The notes under the pieces: generated by a model
Databases searched by the model: none
Told to the model about the DNA's origin: nothing
What the model saw: the letters and a program-made list of their open reading frames with translations, nothing else
Shown: piece after piece, positions 7,996-16,178 of the stretch
Layout: every line of letters begins with the position of its first letter
Position numbering within the stretch: the stretch's first letter is position 1
Assembly: GCA_018823415.1 (NCBI GenBank)
Contig: JAHJIN010000256.1
Location: 1-49,411, forward strand
Length of the DNA: 49,411 nucleotides
Reading direction: 5' to 3'
Source of the DNA: Chloroflexota bacterium
Lineage (GTDB): Bacteria; Chloroflexota; JAHJIN01
Translations under genes and position numbers: made by a program

Positions 7996-8937
7996 TCATT
8001 TCGAGGGGCACTCGAAGGTGTCCCGCGTGTCTCGCAAATCCCGACGATACGTGTCGCTGTCCCGGGTGGTCATGATCACCACAGACCATAACCAATCCCG
8101 CGCAGCGTCCTGTGGAGAGTTGGGACAGCGCAAGATCATCCACTCGATGGTGCCGCTCCGGATAAAGCCGGCCTCGCCGCCGGCATCCCGCACGCCGTGG
8201 ACCTGGCCGGTCACATGCCAGGCCGGTTGCCCCTTGAACGTCGTCTGTTCTGCCACCAGATTGGGGTCCAAAAGTTCCTCGTGGTCCAGGATGACGCCGG
8301 TGTTGGGCTGAAGCGAAGCCGTCTGCTTCCGGGCGATGGCAATGGCGGCCGCCGAGTCGGCCGGCAAGTCGGCGTGCTGCCAGTATACATTCAGGCAGAT
8401 AGACCCGTGGCAGTGGTTGTTGATGAGCACCCGGCCGCTACCGTCCTCGTGATGCTCGGCTGTATGCTGCAAGCTCCGGTTGGCACAATCGTAGGACCTC
8501 GGTATCTCGACCCAGAAGCCATACTCCTGCTGCAGGTTCTCACTCAGAGAAGCCAGTCCCTTGAAGGTACGTTCCCCGTGGGCCTGCTGGTCTTCGCCCC
8601 AGGTGGCCTGGCCGGTCACACGCCAGGTGCCCCCAGCCCCGCGCAGCGGCAGCGTGACATAATCGGCGAGGTACCGGCCCTGACCGGTATCGGCGCAGGG
8701 GATGGTGGTGAAAACGCTACCGTCGGGCGCGCGCAACTCGGCCTGAACCACGGCCCCCTCCACCGGCTGGCCATCGTTGTCCATCAGCGTGATGGTCACG
8801 CGCAACAACTGACCACCGGCCAGTTCGGAGGTTTCCAGGGGAAAGACCACGGTCAACTTGCCATCACCAGGCTCCGGCTGGCAAGCGGGCAACAGCAAGA
8901 GAAGGCAATAGCTAAGCAACAGCAAACGTCGAATCAT
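7996..8937 (-). CDS. Lipoprotein paralog 3
   Basis: A 313-residue predicted lipoprotein, the longest of the set. The start at 8937 follows GGGGGAG and gives MIRRLLLLSYCLLLLLPAC with Cys19; an earlier ATG at 8979 would sit inside the preceding gene. Its N-terminal domain is almost identical to those of the two copies upstream (DGKLTVVFPLETSELAGG, then DNDGQPVEGAVVQAELRAPD), pointing to recent duplication or gene conversion. The C-terminal domain is longer, with an insert around HGVRDAGGEAGFIRSGT and another at SPQDAARDW before LWSVVIMTTRD. Confidence 0.85.
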   Translation of the reverse strand: MIRRLLLLSYCLLLLLPACQPEPGDGKLTVVFPLETSELAGGQLLRVTITLMDNDGQPVEGAVVQAELRAPDGSVFTTIPCADTGQGRYLADYVTLPLRGAGGTWRVTGQATWGEDQQAHGERTFKGLASLSENLQQEYGFWVEIPRSYDCANRSLQHTAEHHEDGSGRVLINNHCHGSICLNVYWQHADLPADSAAAIAIARKQTASLQPNTGVILDHEELLDPNLVAEQTTFKGQPAWHVTGQVHGVRDAGGEAGFIRSGTIEWMILRCPNSPQDAARDWLWSVVIMTTRDSDTYRRDLRDTRDTFECPSK

Positions 8938-8945
8938 AACTCCCC

Positions 8946-9845
8946 CTACTGTGCCGTGGGACACTCGAACGTCTTCCATGCCGGCCGCAGGCTAGCGTCC
9001 ATGTATACTTTTTCGCTGCTGGTCAAGATCACCAGGGTCCATAGCCAGTCGGAGTTGGGACAGCGAAAGATCATCCACTCGATTGGGCCCTTGCGGATGA
9101 GCCCAGTAGATTCGCGGGTACTCTTCCACCGACCGGTCACGTGCCAAGTGTCATAACCTTTAAACGTCATCTGTTCTGCCACCAGGCCCGGGTCGGGGAT
9201 ACGGGTAAGATCACTTTGGGCAGAGTCGGCCAAGTACTGTGCGTGAGCGATAGCGGCGGCCTCGTCAGCTGGAAAGTCAGCCCGTCGCCAATGTATTTCC
9301 ATGTTGACGATCCCATGGCAATTGTTCGAGATGATTACCCACCCACTACCGTCTTCATAGCGCATGGGGTAGCGCCGTAGATATCTGTAGCCACAGTCTA
9401 GCGCGTTCGGCGGCTCGATCCAGAAGCCAAACTCGCTCTGTATCTCGTCGCTGAAGGAAGGGAGACCCTTGAAGGTACGCTCCGCCTGGGCCTGCTTGCC
9501 ATCGTCCCAGGTGGCCCGGGCTACCACGCGCCACTCGCCCCCGGCCCCGCGCAGCGACAGCGTGACATAGTCGGCCAGATACCGGCCCTGACCGGTATCG
9601 GCACAACGAATGGTGGTGAACACGCTGCCGTCAGGCGCGCGCAACTCGGCCTGGACCACGGCCCCCTCCACCGGCTGACCATCGTTGTCCATCAGCGTGA
9701 TGGTCACGCGCAACAACTGACCACCGGCCAGTTCGGTGGTCTCTAGGGGAAAGACCACGGTCAGCTTGCCATCACCAGGCTCTGGCTGGCAAGCGGGCAA
9801 CAGCAAGAGAAGGCATAAACCACATAGCAACAAGCGCCAGTACAT
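8946..9845 (-). CDS. Lipoprotein paralog 2
   Basis: A 299-residue predicted lipoprotein (Cys19 in LPAC, followed by QPEPGDGKL). The beta-sandwich domain is nearly the same as in paralog 3, while the C-terminal domain differs: SEFGFWIEPPNALDC, GSGWVIISNNCHGIVNMEI, MTFKGYDTWHVTGRW, EWMIFRCPNSDWLWT and KTFECPTAQ. This mix of conserved front and variable back is the main pattern within the family. It follows paralog 1 after 15 bases and precedes paralog 3 after 8. Confidence 0.86.
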   Translation of the reverse strand: MYWRLLLCGLCLLLLLPACQPEPGDGKLTVVFPLETTELAGGQLLRVTITLMDNDGQPVEGAVVQAELRAPDGSVFTTIRCADTGQGRYLADYVTLSLRGAGGEWRVVARATWDDGKQAQAERTFKGLPSFSDEIQSEFGFWIEPPNALDCGYRYLRRYPMRYEDGSGWVIISNNCHGIVNMEIHWRRADFPADEAAAIAHAQYLADSAQSDLTRIPDPGLVAEQMTFKGYDTWHVTGRWKSTRESTGLIRKGPIEWMIFRCPNSDWLWTLVILTSSEKVYMDASLRPAWKTFECPTAQ

Positions 9846-9860
9846 TGTTTTCTCCTGTCA

Positions 9861-10757
9861 CTATCTTGATGCGGGACATTCGAACGTTTCTTGTGTGGCC
9901 CGCAGGGTGTCCATGTACACCGGGGAGTCGTTGGCGGCGCAGATAACGATGGTCCACAGCCAGTTCGAGCCGGGGCAGCGAAAGATCATCCATTCGACGG
10001 GACCGCCGCCGAGCCGAGTCTCTCTTGTGGGATTGGACCACTGTCCACGCACGAGCCACGCTGGCTGGCCCTGGAACGTGGTGTGCTCCACTTGCAGGTC
10101 CTGCGCCGGGGTGCGCGTAACAGTGCCCTGGAACGAGAGGAGCAGATCCCGGGCGTAGGCCTCGGCAACGGCTTCATCGACCGGCCAATCGGCATGCTGC
10201 CAGTGTACGTCCAGGTTGATCTGACCGTGCGATGCATTGTACATGAACACAAAGCCACTGTCGTCTTGATAACGCTGGGTTCTGACTTCTAGATTCGCAT
10301 AGCCATAGTGAGGGGCCTCTAGCGGGTCGACCCAGAAGCCAAACTCGGTCTGGATCTCTTCACTGACGGAAGGTAATCCCTTGAAGGTGCGCTCCGCGTG
10401 AGTCTGCTGGTCTTCGCCCCAGGTGGCCCGGCCGGTCACACGCCAGGCGCCCCCGGTCCCGCGCAGCGGCAGCGTGACGTAATCAGCCAGATACCGGCCC
10501 TGACCGGTATCGGCGCAGGGAATGGTGGTGAACACGCTGCCGTCGGGCGCGCGCAACTCGGCCTGGACCACGGCCCCCTCCACCGGCTGATCATCATTAT
10601 CCATCAGCGTGATGGTCACGCGCAACGACCGCCCGCCGGCCAGTTCGGTGGTCTCCAGGGGAAAGATCACGGTCAGCTTGCCATCGCCAGGCTCCGGCTG
10701 GCAAGCACAGAACAGTACAATCAGGCAACACCCCAGCAGCGCGACTAGTCGGCGCAT
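9861..10757 (-). CDS. Lipoprotein paralog 1 (first gene of the operon)
   Basis: A 298-residue predicted lipoprotein with lipobox FCAC (Cys19). GGAGGG lies just ahead of the ATG. The N-terminal domain matches paralogs 2 and 3 closely. The C-terminal domain has TEFGFWVDPLEAPHYGY, NASHGQINLDVHWQHADW, TTFQGQPAWLVRGQW, EWMIFRCPGSNWLWT and ETFECP. It heads the run of nine close-packed genes. No clear promoter was found in the 115 bases upstream, so transcription may enter from the TolB-like gene. Confidence 0.86.
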   Translation of the reverse strand: MRRLVALLGCCLIVLFCACQPEPGDGKLTVIFPLETTELAGGRSLRVTITLMDNDDQPVEGAVVQAELRAPDGSVFTTIPCADTGQGRYLADYVTLPLRGTGGAWRVTGRATWGEDQQTHAERTFKGLPSVSEEIQTEFGFWVDPLEAPHYGYANLEVRTQRYQDDSGFVFMYNASHGQINLDVHWQHADWPVDEAVAEAYARDLLLSFQGTVTRTPAQDLQVEHTTFQGQPAWLVRGQWSNPTRETRLGGGPVEWMIFRCPGSNWLWTIVICAANDSPVYMDTLRATQETFECPASR

Positions 10758-10830
10758 CTGGCCCTCCTGCTTTTTCCTTGTCCTAACCTGGACAAACCAG
10801 ACCTTGCCAGGTTGGCGCTGGCTATCGCTT

Positions 10831-10863
10831 GTGAAATTCTTGCTCGTTGTACAAGAATTTCAC
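10831..10863. repeat. 12-bp inverted repeat between TolB-like gene and lipoprotein operon
   Basis: GTGAAATTCTTG (10831-10842) pairs perfectly with CAAGAATTTCAC (10852-10863) around a 9-base loop. There is no T-run on either side, so it could be a weak terminator, an mRNA-processing hairpin or an operator. A second, weaker stem (AACCTGG with CCAGGTT) lies at about 10786-10813. Confidence 0.5.
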
Positions 10864-10872
10864 GAGTTAGGC

Positions 10873-11802
10873 CTATTGCGGCCGCCAGGCCGGCGCCACA
10901 TCCTCGTTACCGTCGCTCACGACAGACCGAGCGCCGGCGCCGTCGTGGTACATCACCCAGATGTCACGGCTGCGCCCTGTTGTGTGGGTGAAGGCGATGG
11001 TGGTACCATCTGGGGACCAGGCCGGCTCTGTGTTGACGCCCACCGTCGTCAGCGGCGTGGTCTGGGGCAGTTCCTCGAAACCCTCTAGCGGTGGCGCCGG
11101 GACCGCGTGAATCTGGTGGTCCACGTGGTTGGCAAAGAGGATCGTGCTGCCATCGGGCGACCAGGCCGGGTCCCAATGATAAGCCCGGGCCTGGGTCACA
11201 CGCACCAGGTTGCTGCCATCAGCATTCATCACAAAGATGCCATAGTCCTCGTCGCCAAGCTGAACGCCCACGGCGATGCGAGTGCTATCGGGGGACCAGC
11301 ACGGCATATAGCATTTGTGTTCGTCCAGCAGCACACGGACATTGGAGCCGTCGAGGTTACAGGTCTGCAGAGCAAAGTCAGAGCAATAGGCAAAAGTCTG
11401 ACCATCGGGCGACCAGGCCGGGTCCCGGTCCACCACTGGTGGCGTAAAGGAAACGCGTGTGGGCTCGGCCTGAGGCTGCGCCACGTCCAGGATCATGAGA
11501 TCTTCGGGGATAGCCATATACATCGCCCGGGTTTGTATATAGTAAGCGATGCGTGTGCCATCGGGCGACCAGGACGGCGCCAAGCGCTCACCCTGCCCTC
11601 CCACGGTCAACTGGCGCAGCCCGGTACCGTCGCTATTGACCAGGAAGACCTCATAGTGCCCATCCCGGTTCGAGTTAAAAGCGAGCTGGCCCTCATACAA
11701 CGGCGGCGGGGTGGGAGTGGGGTCGGCCGGCTCTTCGGTGGGAATACAACTCGCAGCCAGTAGCACTGCCAGGGCGATCTGAACTAGAAACCAACGCTTC
11801 AT
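10873..11802 (-). CDS. TolB-like beta-propeller lipoprotein (PD40 repeats)
   Basis: A 309-residue predicted lipoprotein. The start at 11802 has AGGAG seven bases upstream; an earlier in-frame start at 11841 lacks one. The signal peptide ends at LLAASC (Cys about 19), followed by a Pro/Thr-rich linker and five WSPDG-type repeats (APSWSPDGTRIAY, DPAWSPDGQTFAY, MPCWSPDSTRIAV, DPAWSPDGSTILF, EPAWSPDGTTIAF). This is the signature of WD40-like PD40/TolB propellers. Such proteins bind partners or ligands at the cell surface; nothing points to an enzyme. It lies upstream of the lipoprotein operon on the same strand and may be cotranscribed. Confidence 0.88.
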   Translation of the reverse strand: MKRWFLVQIALAVLLAASCIPTEEPADPTPTPPPLYEGQLAFNSNRDGHYEVFLVNSDGTGLRQLTVGGQGERLAPSWSPDGTRIAYYIQTRAMYMAIPEDLMILDVAQPQAEPTRVSFTPPVVDRDPAWSPDGQTFAYCSDFALQTCNLDGSNVRVLLDEHKCYMPCWSPDSTRIAVGVQLGDEDYGIFVMNADGSNLVRVTQARAYHWDPAWSPDGSTILFANHVDHQIHAVPAPPLEGFEELPQTTPLTTVGVNTEPAWSPDGTTIAFTHTTGRSRDIWVMYHDGAGARSVVSDGNEDVAPAWRPQ

Positions 11803-11874
11803 CGTTTTTCTCCTATGCTGCTGTTTATCTCTATACACCAAATCTGTCGATCGGGTTCGCTCCGGGACGAGCGC

Positions 11875-12936
11875 TCACTCTTGCAGGAACGATAAAAGCG
11901 AGTCAGACAGGCTGGCGATGCGATCCAGGTTCACGGTGTGATACACCCGATTCCCCACCCGCTGCTCGCTCAACACCCCGGCCTCGCGCAGGATACGCAG
12001 GTGCCGGGAGACAGTGGGCTGCGAAATACCCAGCACCTCGGCCAATTCGGCCACGGTACCATTGTGCTCATCTCGATAGATGTGGCCCAGCAACCTGAGC
12101 CGAGTACCATCGTTGAGGGCTTTGGACACGGTCAGGGCCTCGTTTAGCATGCGTTCCGACATCACATGCCGCCTGGCGTAGGTCCGGGCGTCGTACAGGA
12201 TGGTCATTCGGTCATCAGAATAAAAAGAGAGCGGGCGCGTATCCCTGAAATACGAGGGGACCAGCCAGATCTCGGGCATGTCATTATCCACCAGGAATTG
12301 GCGCGACGAGCTACAAACCCCCAGGTCTTCCAGAAACACCTCGACGTCCGTTTGCGATAGACGAGCCTGTGCCGCTGTTATGCTTTGCTCCCAGCCGGCC
12401 CGGTAGCGCGCGCATTCAGCGGCAAAAATGGCCTGCCAATACGAGCGCCATAAGGCCAACAGACGTTCCCGGCTGCCGGCCGGGTCTGCAAACAGGGGCT
12501 CGAACTCGGGCATCTGCTCGGCCGTGATGTAGTCGTTCCGCGCGATGAGGTTCGCCAGCGTGTCCTGACCAGCCAGCACGGCCGCGACCTCTGCCAACGG
12601 GTTGACGCGCCCCAGCGGATACCAGAGGAATTCTGCGTCTCCCAGCGCCTCTACATAGCGCAGAAACCCGTCCACGTCGTCGTGATCGGCATAGCCTTCT
12701 GCGATTTCGGCCAGCCCCATGCCACCATAAAAGCGCGTGTAAAAGAATTCCAGGGCATCGGTTTGGTCTGGCGTAAGGCCTTGCCGCACGCGTTGTACCC
12801 AATCAGCCGAAGCCGGATACTCGTCTGGGTAACGCAGGACATGCAGGCTGATCATCATTTCATAAACCGGCGAGGTACGGAATCGGATGCGCTCTTGGGG
12901 CGGCGGCAAGGCTTCCATGATCTGCAAGGGGGGCAT
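11875..12936 (-). CDS. ArsR-family regulator with large N-terminal domain
   Basis: A 353-residue protein. The last ~95 residues form an ArsR-type winged helix (ALNDGTRLRLLGHIYR, then TVAELAEVLGISQPTVSRHL, REAGVLSEQRVGNRVYHTV). The first ~250 residues are a helical domain of the kind found in DUF5937-like ArsR relatives. No metal-binding Cys box is visible, so the signal is unlikely to be a simple metal. The ATG at 12936 has AGGAG eight bases upstream; a TTG two codons earlier is too close to it. It precedes the TolB-like gene and lipoprotein operon and could control them as well as itself. Confidence 0.85.
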   Translation of the reverse strand: MPPLQIMEALPPPQERIRFRTSPVYEMMISLHVLRYPDEYPASADWVQRVRQGLTPDQTDALEFFYTRFYGGMGLAEIAEGYADHDDVDGFLRYVEALGDAEFLWYPLGRVNPLAEVAAVLAGQDTLANLIARNDYITAEQMPEFEPLFADPAGSRERLLALWRSYWQAIFAAECARYRAGWEQSITAAQARLSQTDVEVFLEDLGVCSSSRQFLVDNDMPEIWLVPSYFRDTRPLSFYSDDRMTILYDARTYARRHVMSERMLNEALTVSKALNDGTRLRLLGHIYRDEHNGTVAELAEVLGISQPTVSRHLRILREAGVLSEQRVGNRVYHTVNLDRIASLSDSLLSFLQE

Positions 12937-12960
12937 GAGCAAGGCTCCTTATTGGTCTTT

Positions 12961-13019
12961 AGCTATATACGTAATTAGCCAACTAGCTATATTCTACCAT
13001 GAAAGCAGGCGGCTGTCAA
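12961..13019 (-). promoter_or_regulatory. Promoter and candidate operator of the ArsR-type gene
   Basis: On the minus strand TTGACA (13014-13019) and TAGAAT (12991-12996) are 17 bases apart. Plus-strand AGCTATAT occurs twice, at 12985-12992 (over the -10 and start site) and 12961-12968, 24 bases apart in an AT-rich stretch, which is a plausible site for autorepression. The -35 lies within the terminator hairpin of the upstream gene. Confidence 0.6.
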
Positions 13020-13041
13020 GCCTCATGCTGACAGCCGCCTG
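13006..13041 (-). terminator. Terminator of the membrane protein gene
   Basis: A perfect 13-bp stem (CAGGCGGCTGTCA, 13006-13018, with TGACAGCCGCCTG, 13029-13041) and 10-base loop lie 32 bases past the stop codon of the gene at 13073-14917. On the minus strand it is followed by CTTTC, a weak U-tract. Confidence 0.7.
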
Positions 13042-13072
13042 TGTTAGTTGCACTATCTGAGATTAACGCTGC

Positions 13073-14917
13073 CTACGCCACCAGCCGTCGGCGCAGGACC
13101 CCGGCCACGCTGTACACGATCACCCCCACTGCCGAGAGCAAGGTAATCGCCGTGCCCACGATACGGGGCCAGGTATCCTCAAGCTGCAGGGTGATCGTGT
13201 GTTCGCCAGGCGGCACGCGCACGGTCATCAATGCCAGATCGCCGGTCAGGTCGATGGAAGTCGGCACGCCGTCGATATACGCGGTCCAGCCGGGATAGTA
13301 GAACGTGAGGAATGTGATGGGGCCACCGGTGGTCGATTGGATACGCACCTGATCCAGCACGGTGGTATGGCGCAAGATGGTGGCCTGGGCATCGGCGGGC
13401 AACGAGGTATATGCCAGTTTGGTATTGATGGGTTGGTCCTGGACATAGAGATCAGCCAGTGGGCTCCACGTGGGCTTTTCCTTGACCCAGGCAGTCAGGC
13501 CCACCATCTCGCCGCTGGATTGCTGAAAGCGCATGAGACCACCCAGGCTCACCGGGCCTTCTGGTGGGTCGATAAAGGGTGGGTTCAGATAGGCATAGCT
13601 GCCCAGGATGACCAGGGCCAGTAGGGGCGCCACCAGCCACGCCGGGCCGGTGCGGGGCCAATGGCGCGCCTGCGACACGCCGGACAATTCGGCCAACTCG
13701 CGGCTGTTGGACCAAAGCACAGCCCCGGCCAACAGCGCCATGCCAATAGTGGTGATAGACAAGAGCCGGAAAGGAAACTGGATCAGGGCAGCCAGGCGCA
13801 GCCATTCCCACACCGGCAGTGACACTGGCAGCATCAATGCCACAGCCAGCACCACCAGGGCCAGGAAAAAGGCCAGCGTGGCCCGGCGGCGCGTCCACGA
13901 CTGATTGGCGCGGCGATAAAACATGGCGCTCACCGCCAGGGTCGAGAGGGCAAATGGCACCAGGCCCAGTTGGAACGACACAGTATCATGGGGGCCTTCG
14001 GCGCTGATCCCATAGCCCCAGGCCGGCGAGAATAGCTGGTGCAGGTAGATGAAATGGTTGCGAAAATCATAAGCAGCCGGGCCGGTCCACTGATCGACAC
14101 GCACGGCGCTGTATTCCAAGACCATAGGCAACCAGAATATGGCGCTCAATCCCATAGCCAGGGCCAGCGCCAGAGCTATGCCAGCGCATTCGTAAAGGGG
14201 AAAACGATCCAGTGGCGATGGCCAGGTCCCCAGGATCGACCGCGGCGTTGACGTTCGGTGTCGCCAAGCCCAGCCCAGCAAAAAGAGCAGGTACAAGGCC
14301 AAAAAGGGCAAGAACAGCAACAGCATGGCACTGTGGGTGAGCATCAATCCCGCCACGGCGATGGCGCTTAGGATGGCCCGGCCCGGCGTGGGCCGGTGCG
14401 CCAGGTTGTAAAAGGTCCACAACACCAGCGGCAGCCACACAAAGCAAAAAGCCTCGGCAAAGGCGGCGCGCACGTACACGTCCACCAGCCGATAGGGGAT
14501 ATAGACATAAACCACCGCCGCCAAAAGCGCACTGGGACGGTCGAGGAGCCGGCGCGCCAGGCCATACATCGTCAGGCCCGACAATACGAGGCCCAGCCCC
14601 CATACCACCTTGACCGCCACCACATAGTCGCGGGCTAACAGGTACACGCCTTCGGCCAGGTAAAAAGCTAGCGGGGAATAGATGTTAAAGATGGGATAAC
14701 CGTAGCCAAAGGCAAAATCTGGCGACCAGCGGGGATAGAGGATGCCATCCTGGATCGACCGATCAAATTCCACCAGGAAATACACGCTGTGCCGGGCATC
14801 GTTAGCGCCCCAGAAATAGCCCGGCTGCCACAACGGCGCAATGGCAAAGACCGCCAGCAGGGCTACCAGGAGCCAATTGGCATCCAGTCGGGCCAGGAGC
14901 CGTGTTGCCTTGGTCAC
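13073..14917 (-). CDS. Polytopic membrane protein, YfhO/PTPS-related (glycosyltransferase-like fold)
   Basis: A 614-residue protein with about a dozen membrane segments. Its opening (WQPGYFWGANDARHSVYFLV, then SPDFAFGYGYPIFNIYSPLA) matches the family annotated as 6-pyruvoyl-tetrahydropterin synthase-related membrane proteins. These resemble GT-C glycosyltransferases such as YfhO, with a conserved acidic and His-rich first outer loop. A soluble beta-rich tail (about 440-585, with FYYPGWTAYIDG and VPPGEHTITLQ) resembles the C-terminal domain of YfhO. The start is GTG after GGAG. A role in modifying a surface glycan with lipid-linked sugar is inference. Confidence 0.8.
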   Translation of the reverse strand: MTKATRLLARLDANWLLVALLAVFAIAPLWQPGYFWGANDARHSVYFLVEFDRSIQDGILYPRWSPDFAFGYGYPIFNIYSPLAFYLAEGVYLLARDYVVAVKVVWGLGLVLSGLTMYGLARRLLDRPSALLAAVVYVYIPYRLVDVYVRAAFAEAFCFVWLPLVLWTFYNLAHRPTPGRAILSAIAVAGLMLTHSAMLLLFLPFLALYLLFLLGWAWRHRTSTPRSILGTWPSPLDRFPLYECAGIALALALAMGLSAIFWLPMVLEYSAVRVDQWTGPAAYDFRNHFIYLHQLFSPAWGYGISAEGPHDTVSFQLGLVPFALSTLAVSAMFYRRANQSWTRRRATLAFFLALVVLAVALMLPVSLPVWEWLRLAALIQFPFRLLSITTIGMALLAGAVLWSNSRELAELSGVSQARHWPRTGPAWLVAPLLALVILGSYAYLNPPFIDPPEGPVSLGGLMRFQQSSGEMVGLTAWVKEKPTWSPLADLYVQDQPINTKLAYTSLPADAQATILRHTTVLDQVRIQSTTGGPITFLTFYYPGWTAYIDGVPTSIDLTGDLALMTVRVPPGEHTITLQLEDTWPRIVGTAITLLSAVGVIVYSVAGVLRRRLVA

Positions 14918-14938
14918 CAGAGTCTCCGCTTAAACGCG

Positions 14939-14983
14939 ATGCACGATGCCCGGACCGCGCACCAGGGGTCCCGCATCGTGCAT
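14939..14983 (-). terminator. Hairpin downstream of mreB
   Basis: ATGCACGATGC (14939-14949) pairs with GCATCGTGCAT (14973-14983), and an inner GGACC/GGTCC stem extends it. It begins eight bases after the mreB stop and probably ends that transcript, although the U-tract is poor. Confidence 0.6.
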
Positions 14984-14990
14984 GGGGGTT

Positions 14991-15995
14991 CTAGAGGTGC
15001 GGCAGGGTGTCCCGCAGGATCTTGTAGTTTTCCAGGGCAATACCGGTGCCGCGCACCACGCAGGTGATGGGGTCTTCGGCCAAGTGACAGGGCACCCCGG
15101 TCTCCCTGGTGAGGAGTCGGTCCAGGTTGCGCAGCAGCGAGCCACCGCCGGTCATCACCATGCCCTGGTCAATCACGTCGGACGACAGTTCGGGCGGCGT
15201 CTTTTCCAGCACCGACTTGACCGTGCTGATGATCGAATCCAGTGGTTCGGCGATGGCTTCGGTGATTTCGCCCGAGGTGATGGGAATGGTGCGCGGCAAG
15301 CCGGCCACCTGATCGCGCCCACGTACTTCCATCATCAACTCTTCGTCCAGCGGAAGCGCGCTGCCAATCTCGATCTTGATCTCTTCGGCGGTCCGGTCGC
15401 CCACCAGGAGATTGTATTTGCGGCGGATGTAGGCAGCGATGGCTTCGTCAACCTTGTTGCCGCCCACGCGCACGCTCTTGCTCAACACAATGTCGTTCAG
15501 CGAGATGATAGCCGCCTCGGTGGTGCCGCCACCAATGTCCACGATCATGTTGCCGCGCGGGGTGCCGATGGGCAAGTCTGCGCCAATGGCCGCAGCCAGG
15601 GGTTCCGGGATCAGATAGCAACTCTTGGCCCCGGCCTGGAGCGCCGCGTCATATACCGCGCGCATCTCGACGGTGGTGACGCCGGCCGGCACACCCACCA
15701 TCACCGTAGGCTTGAACAAACGAAAGCGCCCAGCCACCTTGCCGATAAAGTAGCGCAGCATGGCCTCGGTCACGCGATAATCGGCAATGACGCCGTCTTT
15801 GAGGGGCCGGTACACCTCGATGCTGCCCGGCGTGCGGCCCAGCATCATGCGCGCCTCTTCGCCCACGGCCACCACGCGGCCATTGGCCGTGGAGATGGCC
15901 ACCACAGTAGGGTCGCGCACCACAATGCCCTTGCCCTTGACCCAGACCATCGAGTTGGCGGTACCCAGGTCGATTCCCAATTGCTTACCGAACAT
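14991..15995 (-). CDS. mreB: Rod shape-determining actin homolog MreB
   Basis: A 334-residue actin-family ATPase that forms membrane-associated filaments guiding lateral cell-wall synthesis. The phosphate-1 loop [19 protein letters not shown], phosphate-2 loop [24 protein letters not shown] and adenosine motif [12 protein letters not shown] are all present and the length is normal. I use the ATG at 15995, four bases after GGGGAGG; a TTG one codon earlier is too close. It has its own strong promoter and lies downstream of murA, the next cell-wall gene. Confidence 0.97.
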   Translation of the reverse strand: MFGKQLGIDLGTANSMVWVKGKGIVVRDPTVVAISTANGRVVAVGEEARMMLGRTPGSIEVYRPLKDGVIADYRVTEAMLRYFIGKVAGRFRLFKPTVMVGVPAGVTTVEMRAVYDAALQAGAKSCYLIPEPLAAAIGADLPIGTPRGNMIVDIGGGTTEAAIISLNDIVLSKSVRVGGNKVDEAIAAYIRRKYNLLVGDRTAEEIKIEIGSALPLDEELMMEVRGRDQVAGLPRTIPITSGEITEAIAEPLDSIISTVKSVLEKTPPELSSDVIDQGMVMTGGGSLLRNLDRLLTRETGVPCHLAEDPITCVVRGTGIALENYKILRDTLPHL

Positions 15996-16016
15996 CAAAC
16001 CTCCCCATTAGCGAAT

Positions 16017-16076
16017 CCGGCCCCCAGGGGCCGGCAATGGCGCGATGATTGTACCCGATTCAAAGGACTCTGTCAA
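16017..16076 (-). promoter_or_regulatory. mreB promoter with leader hairpin
   Basis: On the minus strand TTGACA (16071-16076) is followed after 17 bases by TACAAT (16048-16053). Between the expected start site and the mreB ATG is a compact perfect hairpin (CCGGCCCC/GGGGCCGG, 16017-16034) just upstream of the ribosome site, which could limit translation. Confidence 0.7.
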
Positions 16077-16116
16077 GGCGACCCGGCGCACGATGCGCGG
16101 CGCGCCAGACGCTCAA

Positions 16117-16142
16117 ATGCCCTGCCACTGGGGGCAGGGCAT
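16117..16142 (-). terminator. Terminator of murA
   Basis: ATGCCCTGCC (16117-16126) pairs with GGCAGGGCAT (16133-16142) around a 6-base loop, 36 bases beyond the murA stop and just before the mreB promoter. Confidence 0.65.
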
Positions 16143-16178
16143 CGTGGTATCAACCCGATCCACTGCGTCGGGCGCGAA

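Noticed and set aside
8197..9156. 319-codon plus-strand frame over the lipoprotein genes
   Set aside because: It mirrors codon bias of the minus-strand paralogs; similar frames recur over each copy, as expected for a shadow.
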